Assembly: GCA_030141605.1 (NCBI GenBank)
Contig: JAQGDQ010001479.1
Span: 1-38,816 of the forward strand
Length of the DNA stretch: 38,816 nucleotides
Direction of reading: 5' to 3'
Origin: Tubiluchus corallicola
Lineage: Eukaryota; Priapulida; Priapulimorpha; Priapulimorphida; Tubiluchidae
Shown here: positions 10,617 to 19,276 of the stretch, piece after piece
Layout: every line of letters begins with the position of its first letter
Numbering within the stretch: position 1 is the first letter of the stretch
Made by a program: the position numbers and the translations under genes
Notes under the pieces: model-generated
The model's database searches: none
What the model was told of the DNA's origin: nothing
What the model saw: the letters and a program-made list of their open reading frames with translations, nothing else

Positions 10617-11202
10617 AGTAAAGAAGATGCAAAATTGTATGATTAGTATTAGTAGTTCAGTAATGAAAGGATTATACAGGATTAATGACTCGATAAGTGG
10701 ACATGAGAGATATCTAGAAGAATGGAATTATTAGGTAACGGACATTTATTTTAAAGGTGTATCCCTGGCGCATGTGCGCATGCGCAAATAAGTGTGGCTC
10801 AATTAACAATCTCGACTTATTTGGTGAGTCTTGAAATCCGATCAGCGTTGATCTAGGGGGGCGAGGGAAGCACGTGTCCACTTGCAATAATTTTGGCCTG
10901 GACAGCTAATAGTAAATGTTCGTGGGAAAAGTTTTTTGCAGTCACGGTTTTCAAGACAAACGATATGTCCGAATGGTCATTAAGATTGGGTTCTGTGTCT
11001 AGAGTATTGGTCGTAAAGGCTTTGATTGCTTAGTAATGATGAGGTTCTATACACAGCATATGTAATAGTGATGGGATTCTATTACGAAGTTCCCAGGCCT
11101 TTTCACATAAAAGAGACTTGTAAGCTCCCAGCAGTCTCTTTTCAATTTTTGCCAGTGTACTGAAAAGTTCGTGCTTAAAATTCGCTTGTTACTAATCTTA
11201 TA

Positions 11203-11742
11203 ATGGAAGACAAAGTACCTAGATATGCTTATTTGTTGGCGGTGGTACCTAGGTTCACCGATGGGATCATCTATGGTGTGCTCGACGAGGGCGAGTACTT
11301 GTTTCAACAAGTCTCCCGTAGAGTAAAATATATGAATTTGCCTGGAACGTTTGAACGTTACTACGGGAAATCCGTTATTAATGGAGTAAGTAATAATTTT
11401 AGTAATAATCACTATTATGATACCAGTATCAATAAAATCACTGCATTGGTGATTTTGAAGCTAAAAGAAATTTGTCTCAAAGAAACTTATTAATAAGGAT
11501 TTATATTCATTTTACAGGAGGAATTAGTAATATTTAGACTCAGCCGGATTTTTGGGATGCCTGTGATGGCAAAGTTATTAGACGAATTCGCCCCTAGAAG
11601 GGTAAGATTTATAAATCGGGAGCATTACTGTATTTGCACTGACGTCCCAGAGATCTTTAATATTTTTGACCTGGCCTGCCAACTAAGGGAAGCCAAGCGG
11701 AGTTGGAATGAAGGGATGGAAGAGATGTGGCTGGGAGATTAA
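11203..11742 (+). CDS. Two-exon orphan gene, 135 aa, unknown function
   Basis: Exon 1 is 11203-11385 (61 codons); the intron is 11386-11517 (132 bp) with GTAAGT donor, a TTAAT-like branch region and a pyrimidine-rich TTTTACAG acceptor; exon 2 is 11518-11742 (74 codons plus TAA). The splice keeps phase 0. The ATG is the first after an in-frame TAA at 11176 and has A at -3 and G at +4. Exon 1 begins MEDKVPRYAYLL and contains GVLDEGEYLF and GTFERYYGKS. Exon 2 contains FRLSRIFGMPVMAKLLDEF, then CICTDVPEIFNIFDL, and ends MEEMWLGD. I see no signal peptide, membrane segment or zinc-binding pattern; it looks soluble, with mixed charge. Retention of the intron would add codons and stop near 11490. I recognise no family. 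It lies just upstream of the polypurine tract and 3' LTR of the enclosing element, so it may be an element accessory gene or a captured host gene. Confidence 0.65.
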
Positions 11743-11807
11743 AAGAAAGGAGAAAAAAACCCAAAAAATAACAAAATAGAAAACTAAAAAAAAACTATTT
11801 ATTCTTC

Positions 11808-11862
11808 AAATGTGAACTATATGTGAACTATTTTGTGAACTATATGTGAACTATTTAAGCTG
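11808..11862. repeat. Short tandem atgtgaactat repeats
   Basis: Four near-copies of a tgtgaactat core lie just downstream of the orphan gene's stop codon, in what would be its 3' untranslated region. Confidence 0.75.
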
Positions 11863-12201
11863 ATGTGAAACGAGAAAAAAAAGGACAACGCCCAAATGGC
11901 ATGTTAAATTCATGTTTTCCTTTTTGTTTTAAACTTTTAGATGAGTGCCCAATTCACATAAAAATTGTGTCTGGTCGCTAGCCGGTTTCAAGTCACCTAT
12001 TCTCTCTCTCGCGCCTCCATACTCACAAGAAGACATTCAGGTAGCCTAGATATTTTAACCAAATACTCTAAACAGATAATTTGATCATGTATTTTAATCA
12101 GATGATATAATGTTAAATATGTCATGTATTTTGATGCATGGTAGATACTGCACGTACGTTCAGAGCTAACCTGCCAGCCCCGAGGGAACAAAATTCTTTC
12201 T

Positions 12202-12212
12202 AGGGAGGAAGG
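12202..12212 (+). promoter_or_regulatory. Polypurine tract of the nested LTR element
   Basis: AGGGAGGAAGG abuts the AGTAAAG start of the 3' LTR. This is the expected primer site for plus-strand DNA synthesis in LTR elements. Confidence 0.7.
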
Positions 12213-12697
12213 AGTAAAGAAGATGCAAAATTTTATGATTAGTATTAGTAGTTCAGTAATGAAAGAATTATACAGGATTAATGACTCGATAAGTGGACAT
12301 GAGAGATATCTAGAAACGAAGCCATGATTTAAGGCGCGGCTGTCATGTGACCAGTTCGCCTAAGAATTCCAAATATGGAAATGGCTCTTCCGAGCCGTCA
12401 GTCTGGCGCCAATTATAGCGCATGCGCTGTCAGTCTGAAAACCTCAAGGAAGCCAAGTTAGTCAGGGTCTCAGATCCGGTCGGAAGGTCTCAGAGGCAAG
12501 GAGCAGATCATGGGGGGCTGGCATAGCTATGACATGTATACTCTTATGTAATATATTATTGTGAAATAAATGTGTTAATCGTCATCAATTCAGATCTTAT
12601 AGCTTTGTCACCACCACACGTCAATAAACGGCTACGGTCACCTCAATAACCCATCAACCAGTACTACCACTATACGAAACAGCACATAAACTTTACT
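12213..12697 (+). repeat. 3' LTR of the nested element
   Basis: 485 bp, bounded by AGTAAAG and TTTACT, which are inverted ends. It is a divergent relative of the other LTR family here: it shares a gaagcca...tcatgtga-type U3 block, a polyadenylation-type aataaa near 12565, and a tcaataaacggctac block near the end. Confidence 0.85.
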
Positions 12698-12702
12698 GCG
12701 TG

Positions 12703-12770
12703 CGAGGCCTCCAGCTCAGGGAATTAGTCCGAGATTGAGTCTGGGAGCCGGAGCGTACAGAGATCCGTAA
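12703..12770 (+). repeat. Remainder of 5' LTR (R region) of Gypsy element A
   Basis: ggcctccagctcagggaatt and gggagccggagcgtacag match the LTR segment downstream of the TATA box in the other copies. This confirms that 10616 and 12703 were once adjacent. U5 and primer-binding site are missing. Confidence 0.8.
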
Positions 12771-12772
12771 CC

Positions 12773-12946
12773 ATGGGGCAAAATAGTGCAAAACCAAGCG
12801 CAGCTGGAGTCACAGAAGAACAGACAGCGATAGCCAATAATACAATTGCAGACATGACCGTAGTCGCCAAAGATCATTCAGCAGGTATAAAACTAAAACT
12901 GTTAGTGAACAGTCAGCACAGACTAATGACAGTGTTAACAGTGTAA
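12773..12946 (+). pseudogene. Gag-like N-terminal fragment of Gypsy element A
   Basis: A 57-codon frame starts MGQNSAKPSAAG; the Gly2 context resembles an N-myristoylation signal used by some retroviral-type Gag proteins. It ends in a stop and joins protease sequence almost at once, so most of Gag and the nucleocapsid is deleted. The Gag call rests on position and the N-terminus only. Confidence 0.35.
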
Positions 12947-12959
12947 CTGAACATTTGAT

Positions 12960-13470
12960 GTTATTCATGTGCCCAACTTGTGTGTAAGTTTGCTTGCTGC
13001 TAAGGATGAAGCATTTATAATGCTTAGCATAAAGTTAACAAACCGTCCAGGCATGCATAACCTCAAGTTAAAATTGGACATTGGTGCGCAAGGTAACACA
13101 TTATCGATTAGGACATTCCGTCGAATACATCTGAGTTATTGGACGCCGCAGGATTTCCAAATGCCAGTATATTGAACAGCAGACCATAAGTAGAATTAAC
13201 CGCGTACAATGGAACTGAAATTCCCTGCTATGGAATCACCAAAATCGCATTCAAATTGCAATTTACGGATTGGCATGACAATGAATTTTACATTGTTGAC
13301 ATTAGTGGTCCTGCTGTCATAGGTTTACTGTCATGTCAGAAACTAAAACTAATCACGCTACATTGTAATGTGAACTCTCAGCCAAGTGATGCAAGCACCC
13401 ATTCACGATTTGTCAGACTTAAAAAATTTGTACCCGCAACAGTTTGATAGAATAGGATGTTTGCCCTGTG
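12960..13470 (+). pseudogene. Retropepsin-type protease and start of pol (degenerate)
   Basis: Frames pieced across shifts show LKLKLDIGAQGNTLS, corresponding to the family's D-T/S-G-A-Q active-site motif with Ile in place of Thr/Ser. Further on come YNGTEIPCYG, then FYIVDISGPAVIGLLSC, the distal part of the protease fold. A FDRIG-type block follows, as in the spacer before Gypsy RT. In-frame stops and the altered DTG make it inactive. Confidence 0.75.
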
Positions 13471-13556
13471 AGGAAAACTAATGGTAGATGCCAATGTACA
13501 GCCACATGGATCCAAAGCACATATAGCACTAAAGGATGCAATGATCATATTGATTA

Positions 13557-14011
13557 CCGTATTCTCCCGTGTATAAGAGACCCTTTTTTGCTCAGAATTT
13601 TCACTTTAAAAATAGGGGGTCTCTTATACATGGGAGTAAGTCTTTTCAATAAGATGCATAAATTGTGACACTAATGATTTTAAAGAAATAAGTGGTCTAC
13701 AACTGTTTTGCGTGTCGCGTTCGACTATGAAGCGGTTGTAAGTAATACAAGCATCGTGACACAGGCATTATCTCCTCGTTTTCTCTTTTCCTGTTACAGG
13801 TTTGCAGGTACGCACTTTAATATATACCAGTACTCTTTTTCTACAACACATTAACTGGTTTTATTTTGTTTTCAGTACTGCACTGAGTTGAAAAAAGTTG
13901 TACTCTACCCTCTAAAAATGACCGTCTGAAAAAACTTTTTTCCAGAATTTTTGCCTAAAAATTGAAGGGGTCTCTTATACACAAGGGTCTCTTATACACG
14001 GGAAAATACGG
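13557..14011. mobile_element. TA-flanked MITE inserted in pol
   Basis: Left end ccgtattctcccgtgtataa; right end, on the other strand, ccgtattttcccgtgtataa, both followed by gagaccc. TA duplicates lie at 13555-13556 and 14012-14013. The terminal motif gggtctcttatacaNggg is repeated inside each end (near 13618 and 13965). No transposase is present. It separates the protease/spacer from RT of the Gypsy element. Confidence 0.85.
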
Positions 14012-14013
14012 TA

Positions 14014-15020
14014 TATAGAAGCAATTGACATCATCAAAAAGGTTACAGAACCTACAGACTGGGTTTCATGTCTTGCCTACAGTCGTAGAGGAAATGGTAG
14101 CATACGGATTTTTCTGGATGCAAAACATCTAAACAAAGCACTAAAGAGACCGCACCATAAGACACGTACGATTAAAGAGCTAACACACAAATTTGCAGGT
14201 GCTCGTTACTTTGGCAAACTTGATGCAAAAAATGGTTATTAGTTAGTACGTTTACACCCAGATTCACAGCATCTTACAACATTTCAATCGCCTTTTGGCA
14301 GATATGCCTTTAAGAAACTTCCATTTGGATTGTCTGTGCTTAAGATGTTTTCCAACACCACACTGATCCTATTCTTAGCCAGTGTGATGGTGCAACTGGT
14401 ATTTTTGATGATGTTGCAGTATATGGTTCCATCCAAGAGGAACATGAGAAAAATCTGCATCAGCTAACGACAGTTGCTGATAAAAATGGTCTTGTTTTCA
14501 ATTCAGAGAAGTGTGCAATAAAGCAACCTAGCATTTCCTTCTTTGGCATGGCGCTTTCTGCAGATGGTGTAAAGCCTGATCCAAGTAAAGTTACAGATCT
14601 TTGTGCTATGCCTACTTCAACATCGAAAAAAGAGTTAGGCAAGCAATTTTAGGTTTCGTGCATCATATCATGCACGCATCTTGCGCCATTTATAGATAAT
14701 TTTTCAGAAAAAGCTGCAATTCTTCGTGATTTGCTAAAGGCAGTAGTGAATTAATTTGTGTGGCAACCGCATCACTAACAGTGTTTTGAACGGCTTAAAA
14801 AACCTGTAACATCAGAAAGTACCCGTCAGTATTTTGACGTAAACTAAGAAACTATGTTACAAAAAGATGCTTGCTAGTGTCAGGGGTTTAAGAGCCGCTA
14901 TTTTGCGGATGGAAAACTCGTTGCTTATGCTTCAAAGTCTAACAGAAACTGTGTCTCGCTACGTTGGCATCGAGAGAGTACTGCTAGCTATTTTATTTGA
15001 TGTTAGGTCAGCAAAGCTAT
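14014..15020 (+). pseudogene. Ty3/Gypsy reverse transcriptase and RNase H (degenerate)
   Basis: The reading frame resumes after the MITE with IKKVTEPTDWVSCLAYSRRG, then FLDAKHLNKALKRPHHK, YFGKLDAKNG (catalytic motif A) followed by a stop, TTFQSPFGRYAFKKLPFG, GIFDDVAVYG (the DD motif), VFNSEKCAIK and PSISFFGMALSADG. RNase H remnants appear as YFADGKLVAYASKS near 14890-14950. Stops and frameshifts are numerous. No integrase was found before the 3' LTR. It resembles Gypsy lineages common in marine invertebrates. Confidence 0.9.
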
Positions 15021-15041
15021 AAAGTGTTAGGCCAGTCACAT

Positions 15042-15269
15042 TGCGAGGCCTCCAGCTCGGGGAATTAGTCTGAGATTGAATCTGGGAGCCGGAGCGTAGA
15101 GAGATCAGGGGCTTGGCATTGCTATCTATTATATTTATTGTGTTTGATGTTTAATAAACGTGTCGTTTTATAATCAGATTCTTCATAGCTTTGCCATTCG
15201 TAAAGCAATAATCAGCTACACTCAACCAATACAACGCACTATCCACTATACAACGAAATTATTTTTACT
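15042..15269 (+). repeat. 3' LTR of Gypsy element A, lacking U3
   Basis: It begins directly at gcgaggcctccagctc, continues through aataaa (15153-15158) and the tcaataaGcagctacac-like block to TTTTACT. The absence of U3 and the direct junction to RNase H imply a deletion. Confidence 0.8.
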
Positions 15270-15544
15270 CACATATACAAGTAAAAAGTCAGCAAAACAA
15301 TAGTCTGTTACAATTTTTCTATTCATAGTCAAGCTTGTATGATAACTTCTTGTTAAAGGAATAGTACACCTGCAATTTGCAATGAAGGGGACATAATGAT
15401 ATTTCAAGAACTATTTCATATGCGCATGCATAACATGTCAGCAGTCTCCGCCATGTCATAACCTTCAGGTTATTGTTAAATATCTATCAAATATATTATA
15501 AAACCAATTACTTTTTGTGAGACTCATCTTGTATCTTCACTGAC

Positions 15545-15615
15545 CAGAGGCGGCTCGTGTATAGGTACCGTGGAACTGCAGCACACCCTGTAATTTTAAC
15601 CACGAGTCGCCACTG
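15545..15615. mobile_element. Very short (71-bp) hAT-like MITE
   Basis: Ends CAGAGGCGGCTCGTG and CACGAGTCGCCACTG are imperfect inverted repeats of a CAGTGGCGGCTCGTG consensus. The flanking 8-mers tcactgac and cctgtgac match at only five positions. A related left end (cagtggcggcttgt) occurs alone at 17861. Confidence 0.6.
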
Positions 15616-15637
15616 CCTGTGACATTATTGGCCCACA

Positions 15638-15992
15638 GGTGTGCACGATCAATTAATACTGTAACAGGATATTGAGCCCAGAATCTCATTTTGAACCTTG
15701 AAGCAATAACAGTTAATGTTAATAGGATTGATTAGTTAGAGAGAATTCACCCTCAATTAATCTTAATTTAACACTAAATATGAGCACAGCCTTTCTATTA
15801 AACAGTTTACCATTTCTCTATAATTATTATTTGGTAGTTGAACTTTCAACAGGATTTGCACTGTTTTGCAGTCATACAGTTTGAAGGATGTGACTCTTTG
15901 CACGTACTAAAGAAATCAAACGACTTGATAAGAAGTGAACTTTAAACTCGGTGAAGACAATCTGATTTGTACATAACTTCTAGAGTGCACAT
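15638..15992. repeat. ~330-bp direct repeat, left copy
   Basis: This matches 16968-17325. Shared blocks include gatcRattaatactgtaac, ccctcaattaatcttaat, aatatgagcacagcc and ttgataagaagtgaacttta. The two copies bracket the BTB-BACK pseudogene. Confidence 0.9.
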
Positions 15993-16111
15993 AGTGGTGA
16001 CCTGCTTTGCACTTAAAAGCACTTGTTAATCAGGTAGCTCATTTGATGGCAAGGTTTTACGTTACCAGAATAGCTCCGAATTCACTTGCTTAATTTTACA
16101 ACTTTCAAAAA

Positions 16112-16638
16112 ATGGCAACGTCAGTTGAAACACCGCTAACACCAGCTGAAAGTCTGGATACGATGGACAACTGAAGCAAGAGGTTTAATCATTTGCACAG
16201 CAGTGGTGACTATGACGACGTGTGTGATGCGACATTTCGTCTGGGCATTTCGACATTTCAACAAAACTCTTATTAAATCCAACCAGTATATTATCAGCTT
16301 GGGAGTGATGGTTTCGAGAAGATGTTCAATGGACCTTTGCATCATGACGTAAGCTTGATGACATAATAGTAATATTTGATGAAGAACCGAGTGCTGTCTC
16401 GGATTTTTAGAATACATTGACACGGGTCATGCAACACTCACTGGTGAAATTTCCAGCACTGTACGTAGCTAGAAAGTACAAAATTCGTGGACTTGAAGAG
16501 CTTGCCAGGTACTTCCTAAAATCCAGCATCACAAAAGATAATGTTTGCACATTTGAACTGCAGCTTTATTCCACGAAGACAAAGACATGGAGATGAAGTG
16601 TTTGGAAATCATAGATGCTGAAACGGAAGCCATCATAC
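16112..16638 (+). pseudogene. BTB-BACK domain protein pseudogene
   Basis: The frame starts MATSVETPLTPAES and shows YDDVCDATFRLG, LGSDGFEKMFNGPL, VIFDEEPSAV, YKIRGLEEL-like and NVCTF blocks across several frameshifts and stops. The last block is FHEDKDMEMKCLEIID then AETEAII. The order matches the BTB fold followed by the start of the BACK domain, as in BTBD3/BTBD6-type substrate adaptors of Cullin-3 ligases. There is no intron signature, so a retrocopy is possible. It ends mid-BACK at a junction with a Polinton-like fragment; no PHR domain follows. Confidence 0.8.
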
Positions 16639-16800
16639 CTCTCTTAGTGAGCATATTAGGTGCCACTTCGGCTCCTGCTAGGATTGCCTGGACTCATAAT
16701 TCCTGTCTTTCAACTTTGGCTTCAAAGTTTAATTTATTGTGGGCTTGTTTTATCTGGTTTAGATTCCGAGAAAATAATGGTTTCACCTGTAAGAACTGAA
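16639..16800 (+). pseudogene. Second possible Polinton-type fragment fused to the BTB pseudogene
   Basis: PLLVSILGATSAPARIAW continues the frame of the BTB-BACK remnant. Its first ~24 bp (ctcttagtgagcatattagg and the next few bases) are identical to 10436-10458. It looks like the downstream part of the same ancestral hydrophobic tail. The assignment depends on the uncertain call at 10285. Confidence 0.25.
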
Positions 16801-16967
16801 GTAGCCGAGTTAACCTTCAGGTGTTCCAAGTCCTGCATCCAATCTTTATAGTCTGTCACATTAGCTCGGTTGTTCACCTGCCTTTCTACCTTGTCTATTT
16901 ACAGGTGTGTTCTTGCATTTTGCTGAAGCCCTTTTATGCTTGACTTTACTGGGCCGCGATCGATTAG

Positions 16968-17325
16968 GTGTGCGTGATCGATTAATACTGTAACGTGGAA
17001 CCTTGAAACAATAACGGTTGGTTCAGTTGATGTTAATTGGCTTGATTAGTCAGAGATAATCCACCCTCAATTAATCTTAATCCAACACTAAATATGAGCA
17101 CAGCCTCTCTATTAAACAGTTTACAAAAAATAGTTCGACAGCTTCATCTTCCATTTCTCTATAATTATTATTTGGTAATTGAACTTTCAACAGGATTTGC
17201 ACTGTTTGCAGTCATACAGTTTGAATGACGTGACTCTTTGTACGTACTAAACAAATCAAACGATTTGATAAGAAGTGAACTTTAAACTGGGTATAGTTGT
17301 CTCTAGCTCTGGAGTGCATTATACA
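16968..17325. repeat. ~330-bp direct repeat, right copy
   Basis: The partner is 15638-15992, in the same orientation. It lacks a gatattgagcccagaatc-type stretch and has an extra aaaaaatagttcgacagc-type stretch, so the copies have diverged by indels. Confidence 0.9.
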
Positions 17326-17331
17326 TTGGTA

Positions 17332-17361
17332 TAACATATATATATATATATATGTGTGTGT
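17332..17361. repeat. (TA)n(TG)n microsatellite
   Basis: About ten TA units followed by about six TG units. Confidence 0.9.
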
Positions 17362-18858
17362 GTAAAAATACGGGACGAAAACAAAATATTCAACACATTG
17401 TATTGTATTGCATTGTACTGTGTATTCATCGATAAACTTAATTTTTTTATTCGTTATAATAATAAAAATACTTGTGATATCAATAATAACTGTCAAAAAA
17501 TTAAATTGCACGATGATAATCATAGATTCACTGCGCAGCTTATGTGATTGTTTGTTATAAAAATCATGCTATTGTTCTTTTTCGATCTACAGTGTTTATA
17601 GATGAGAGGACAAGAATTAGGCTAAAATATCGCCTGCCACATAGGAAGCTACTTCGAACGTAAATAATGTATTGCTATCATAACATAAACACTCAATATC
17701 TTGTGTTTAATAAATTGTTTTATTATGAATCGGAGCTTTTAATCTCTTATCTGTGAAGTCGCTAAAAATAAAATTAAATTAGCCGACAAACAGAAAAATA
17801 CAACAGTCAAATGACTTGGCCATTAAACTTTATAATAAACTCTAACATTCAAACAGTGGCGGCTTGTAGGTAAAATTAGAGGGGTGCTGCAAAATTTAAT
17901 TTTTTCAGCCATTGTTTTAATACTGTGTAAAACGAAACAAACATATGTAATTATAATGTTGTAATTGTAATTTTAAACAAACAAACTAATTTAAACATAA
18001 CCTTGATAAACTCCTAAACAAAAAATATTGTTTTCTTACAAATAGCCAAATTTGTTGCAATTCAAGAATATGCTGATACACGTGACAACTGACAACACGT
18101 ACTGCAGTGAGCGACAGTACTCTTTTCTACCTAAAGTACAGCCTCTTATCTCAGACATGTGGGTATGGCCGCATGCGCACAGCAGCCATACATCGCGTTG
18201 CTTGAGCTGTGAAGCAAGTTGTACTTCCCTTACACCCTCCGGTTCCCCACAAGTACTGTATAAAGAGAGAACTGAAGAAAAAAGATTATTATATTGAATA
18301 TTATGGATAATAATGAATGATACAGCCTGCTTACTACAGCCTAAGTTGTGCAGTGTCCTACTGCTATTCCAGGAAAAACCAGCCGATCAGGCAAGAACAA
18401 CGTAAGGTCGCTTCATCTTTTAACAGGAATTTATCCTCAGAAGGAGGCTTGAAGCCAAAGTGTATGTCTGGATATTAGAAATTTTCTGAATTAGTCGATA
18501 TCACACAAGTGATACTGTACATGGTTACAGCGCAAACACCGCAGTTACTGAGATTTTTTCAATTTTTTCGTCAAGAATCAATTTTTAATTTGTGTAAGGT
18601 AAGCAAATTCAGTTCATAAATAATTTTGCATGAAAGACCATTGTGCGAGGAGCAGAATTACTGCTTAGTGAGAGCAGTTTTTCATGCACCCATGCAAAAT
18701 GCAACAAATGCTAACGGTGCTAAAAGTTTTAGATACTTGCAAATAACTTGAGGACAAAACTGTCATTTGAAGTACGATACAAAGACTACACTGAAATCTT
18801 CGGCAAATCCTATGCTCTTGTACGTCATTTCCACCTGGGTATTGGTAGCCTCAACCAA
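17362..18858. other. Gene-free stretch
   Basis: AT-rich. The only recognisable item is a lone hAT-like end (cagtggcggcttgt) at 17861; its partner end was not found. An 81-codon frame at 18052-18297 matches nothing known to me. Confidence 0.4.
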
Positions 18859-19276
18859 TCACTGTGCATTATTTCTCGAGCCATCCACGTTTGCATTTTG
18901 AATTTGAGAGGGTACTGATAATTGGATAATGTGAGTGTCCAACGCTGAACATGACAAATTAGCCATGGCCGAAATCCGTTTATGGCTCGTAGAAATTTCG
19001 AAATAATGTCCGTAGTGAAACTTCTGTGCGTCAGACAAGGTTCTTAATGCAAAACTGACTGGTCGGTCATTACCATCTGGCATGTGATGTGAAAGGATTG
19101 CTGCGATTCCAAATGGTGAAGCATCACAATTTAAGACAAGGGGCAATGATGGATTATAGTAAACCAACACCTGCGATGACGCAAATAATTGTCTTGAATA
19201 TTCAAAGGTCTTCTGCTGGCGTGGACCTGAGGACCATTTGACGTCTTAGCGCACAAGTGCATGCAGTGGAGCAAGT
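18859..19276 (-). pseudogene. Ty3/Gypsy RNase H fragment
   Basis: On the minus strand: LAPLHAL, then FEYSRQLFASSQVLVYYNPS, LPLVLNCDASPFGIAAILSH (the RNase H catalytic Asp region), MPDGNDRPVSFALRTLS and GHYFEISTSHKRI. This is the connection and RNase H domain of a Gypsy polymerase. There is an in-frame stop after HALVR and a deletion between LSDAQKFHYG and GHYFEIST. It is not part of element A, which is on the other strand and already has its own RNase H remnant. Confidence 0.85.

Larger units (their letters stand above)
10617..12697 (+). mobile_element. Nested 2.08-kb LTR element carrying an orphan gene, 5-bp TSD
   Basis: Its left end AGTAAAGAAGATGC (10617) equals the start of the 485-bp 3' LTR at 12213, and its right end is TTTACT (12697). 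The 5-bp duplicates GCGTG at 10612-10616 and 12698-12702 flank it. Removing it rejoins the older LTR cleanly (tatataaggcgtg then cgaggcctccag). A polypurine tract AGGGAGGAAGG (12202-12212) precedes the 3' LTR. Only the first ~103 bp of the 5' LTR match the 3' LTR (about two mismatches); the remainder and any gag/pol are missing, presumably by deletion. No gag, protease or RT was found inside. The only coding content is the two-exon gene at 11203-11742, which sits where env or accessory genes sit in related elements. Confidence 0.8.
10459..15269 (+). mobile_element. Decayed Ty3/Gypsy LTR element (element A), split by nested insertions
   Basis: The element starts with the LTR end AGTAAAGAGAACC (10459) and finishes with TTTTACT (15269). 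Internal parts in order: 5' LTR U3 (10459-10616), nested LTR element (10617-12697), rest of the 5' LTR R region (12698-12770), gag-like start, protease, a TA-flanked MITE, RT, RNase H, and a 3' LTR lacking U3 (from ~15042). The two R regions (12703-12767 and 15046-15110) match each other better than the LTRs at 22.8 and 25.0 kb, so they belong to one element. Frames carry many stops. No clear target duplication flanks the whole. Confidence 0.8.

Noticed and set aside
11047-11412. 121-codon minus-strand frame
   Set aside because: It lies antisense to exon 1 and the intron of the two-exon gene, which has better start context, splice sites and composition.
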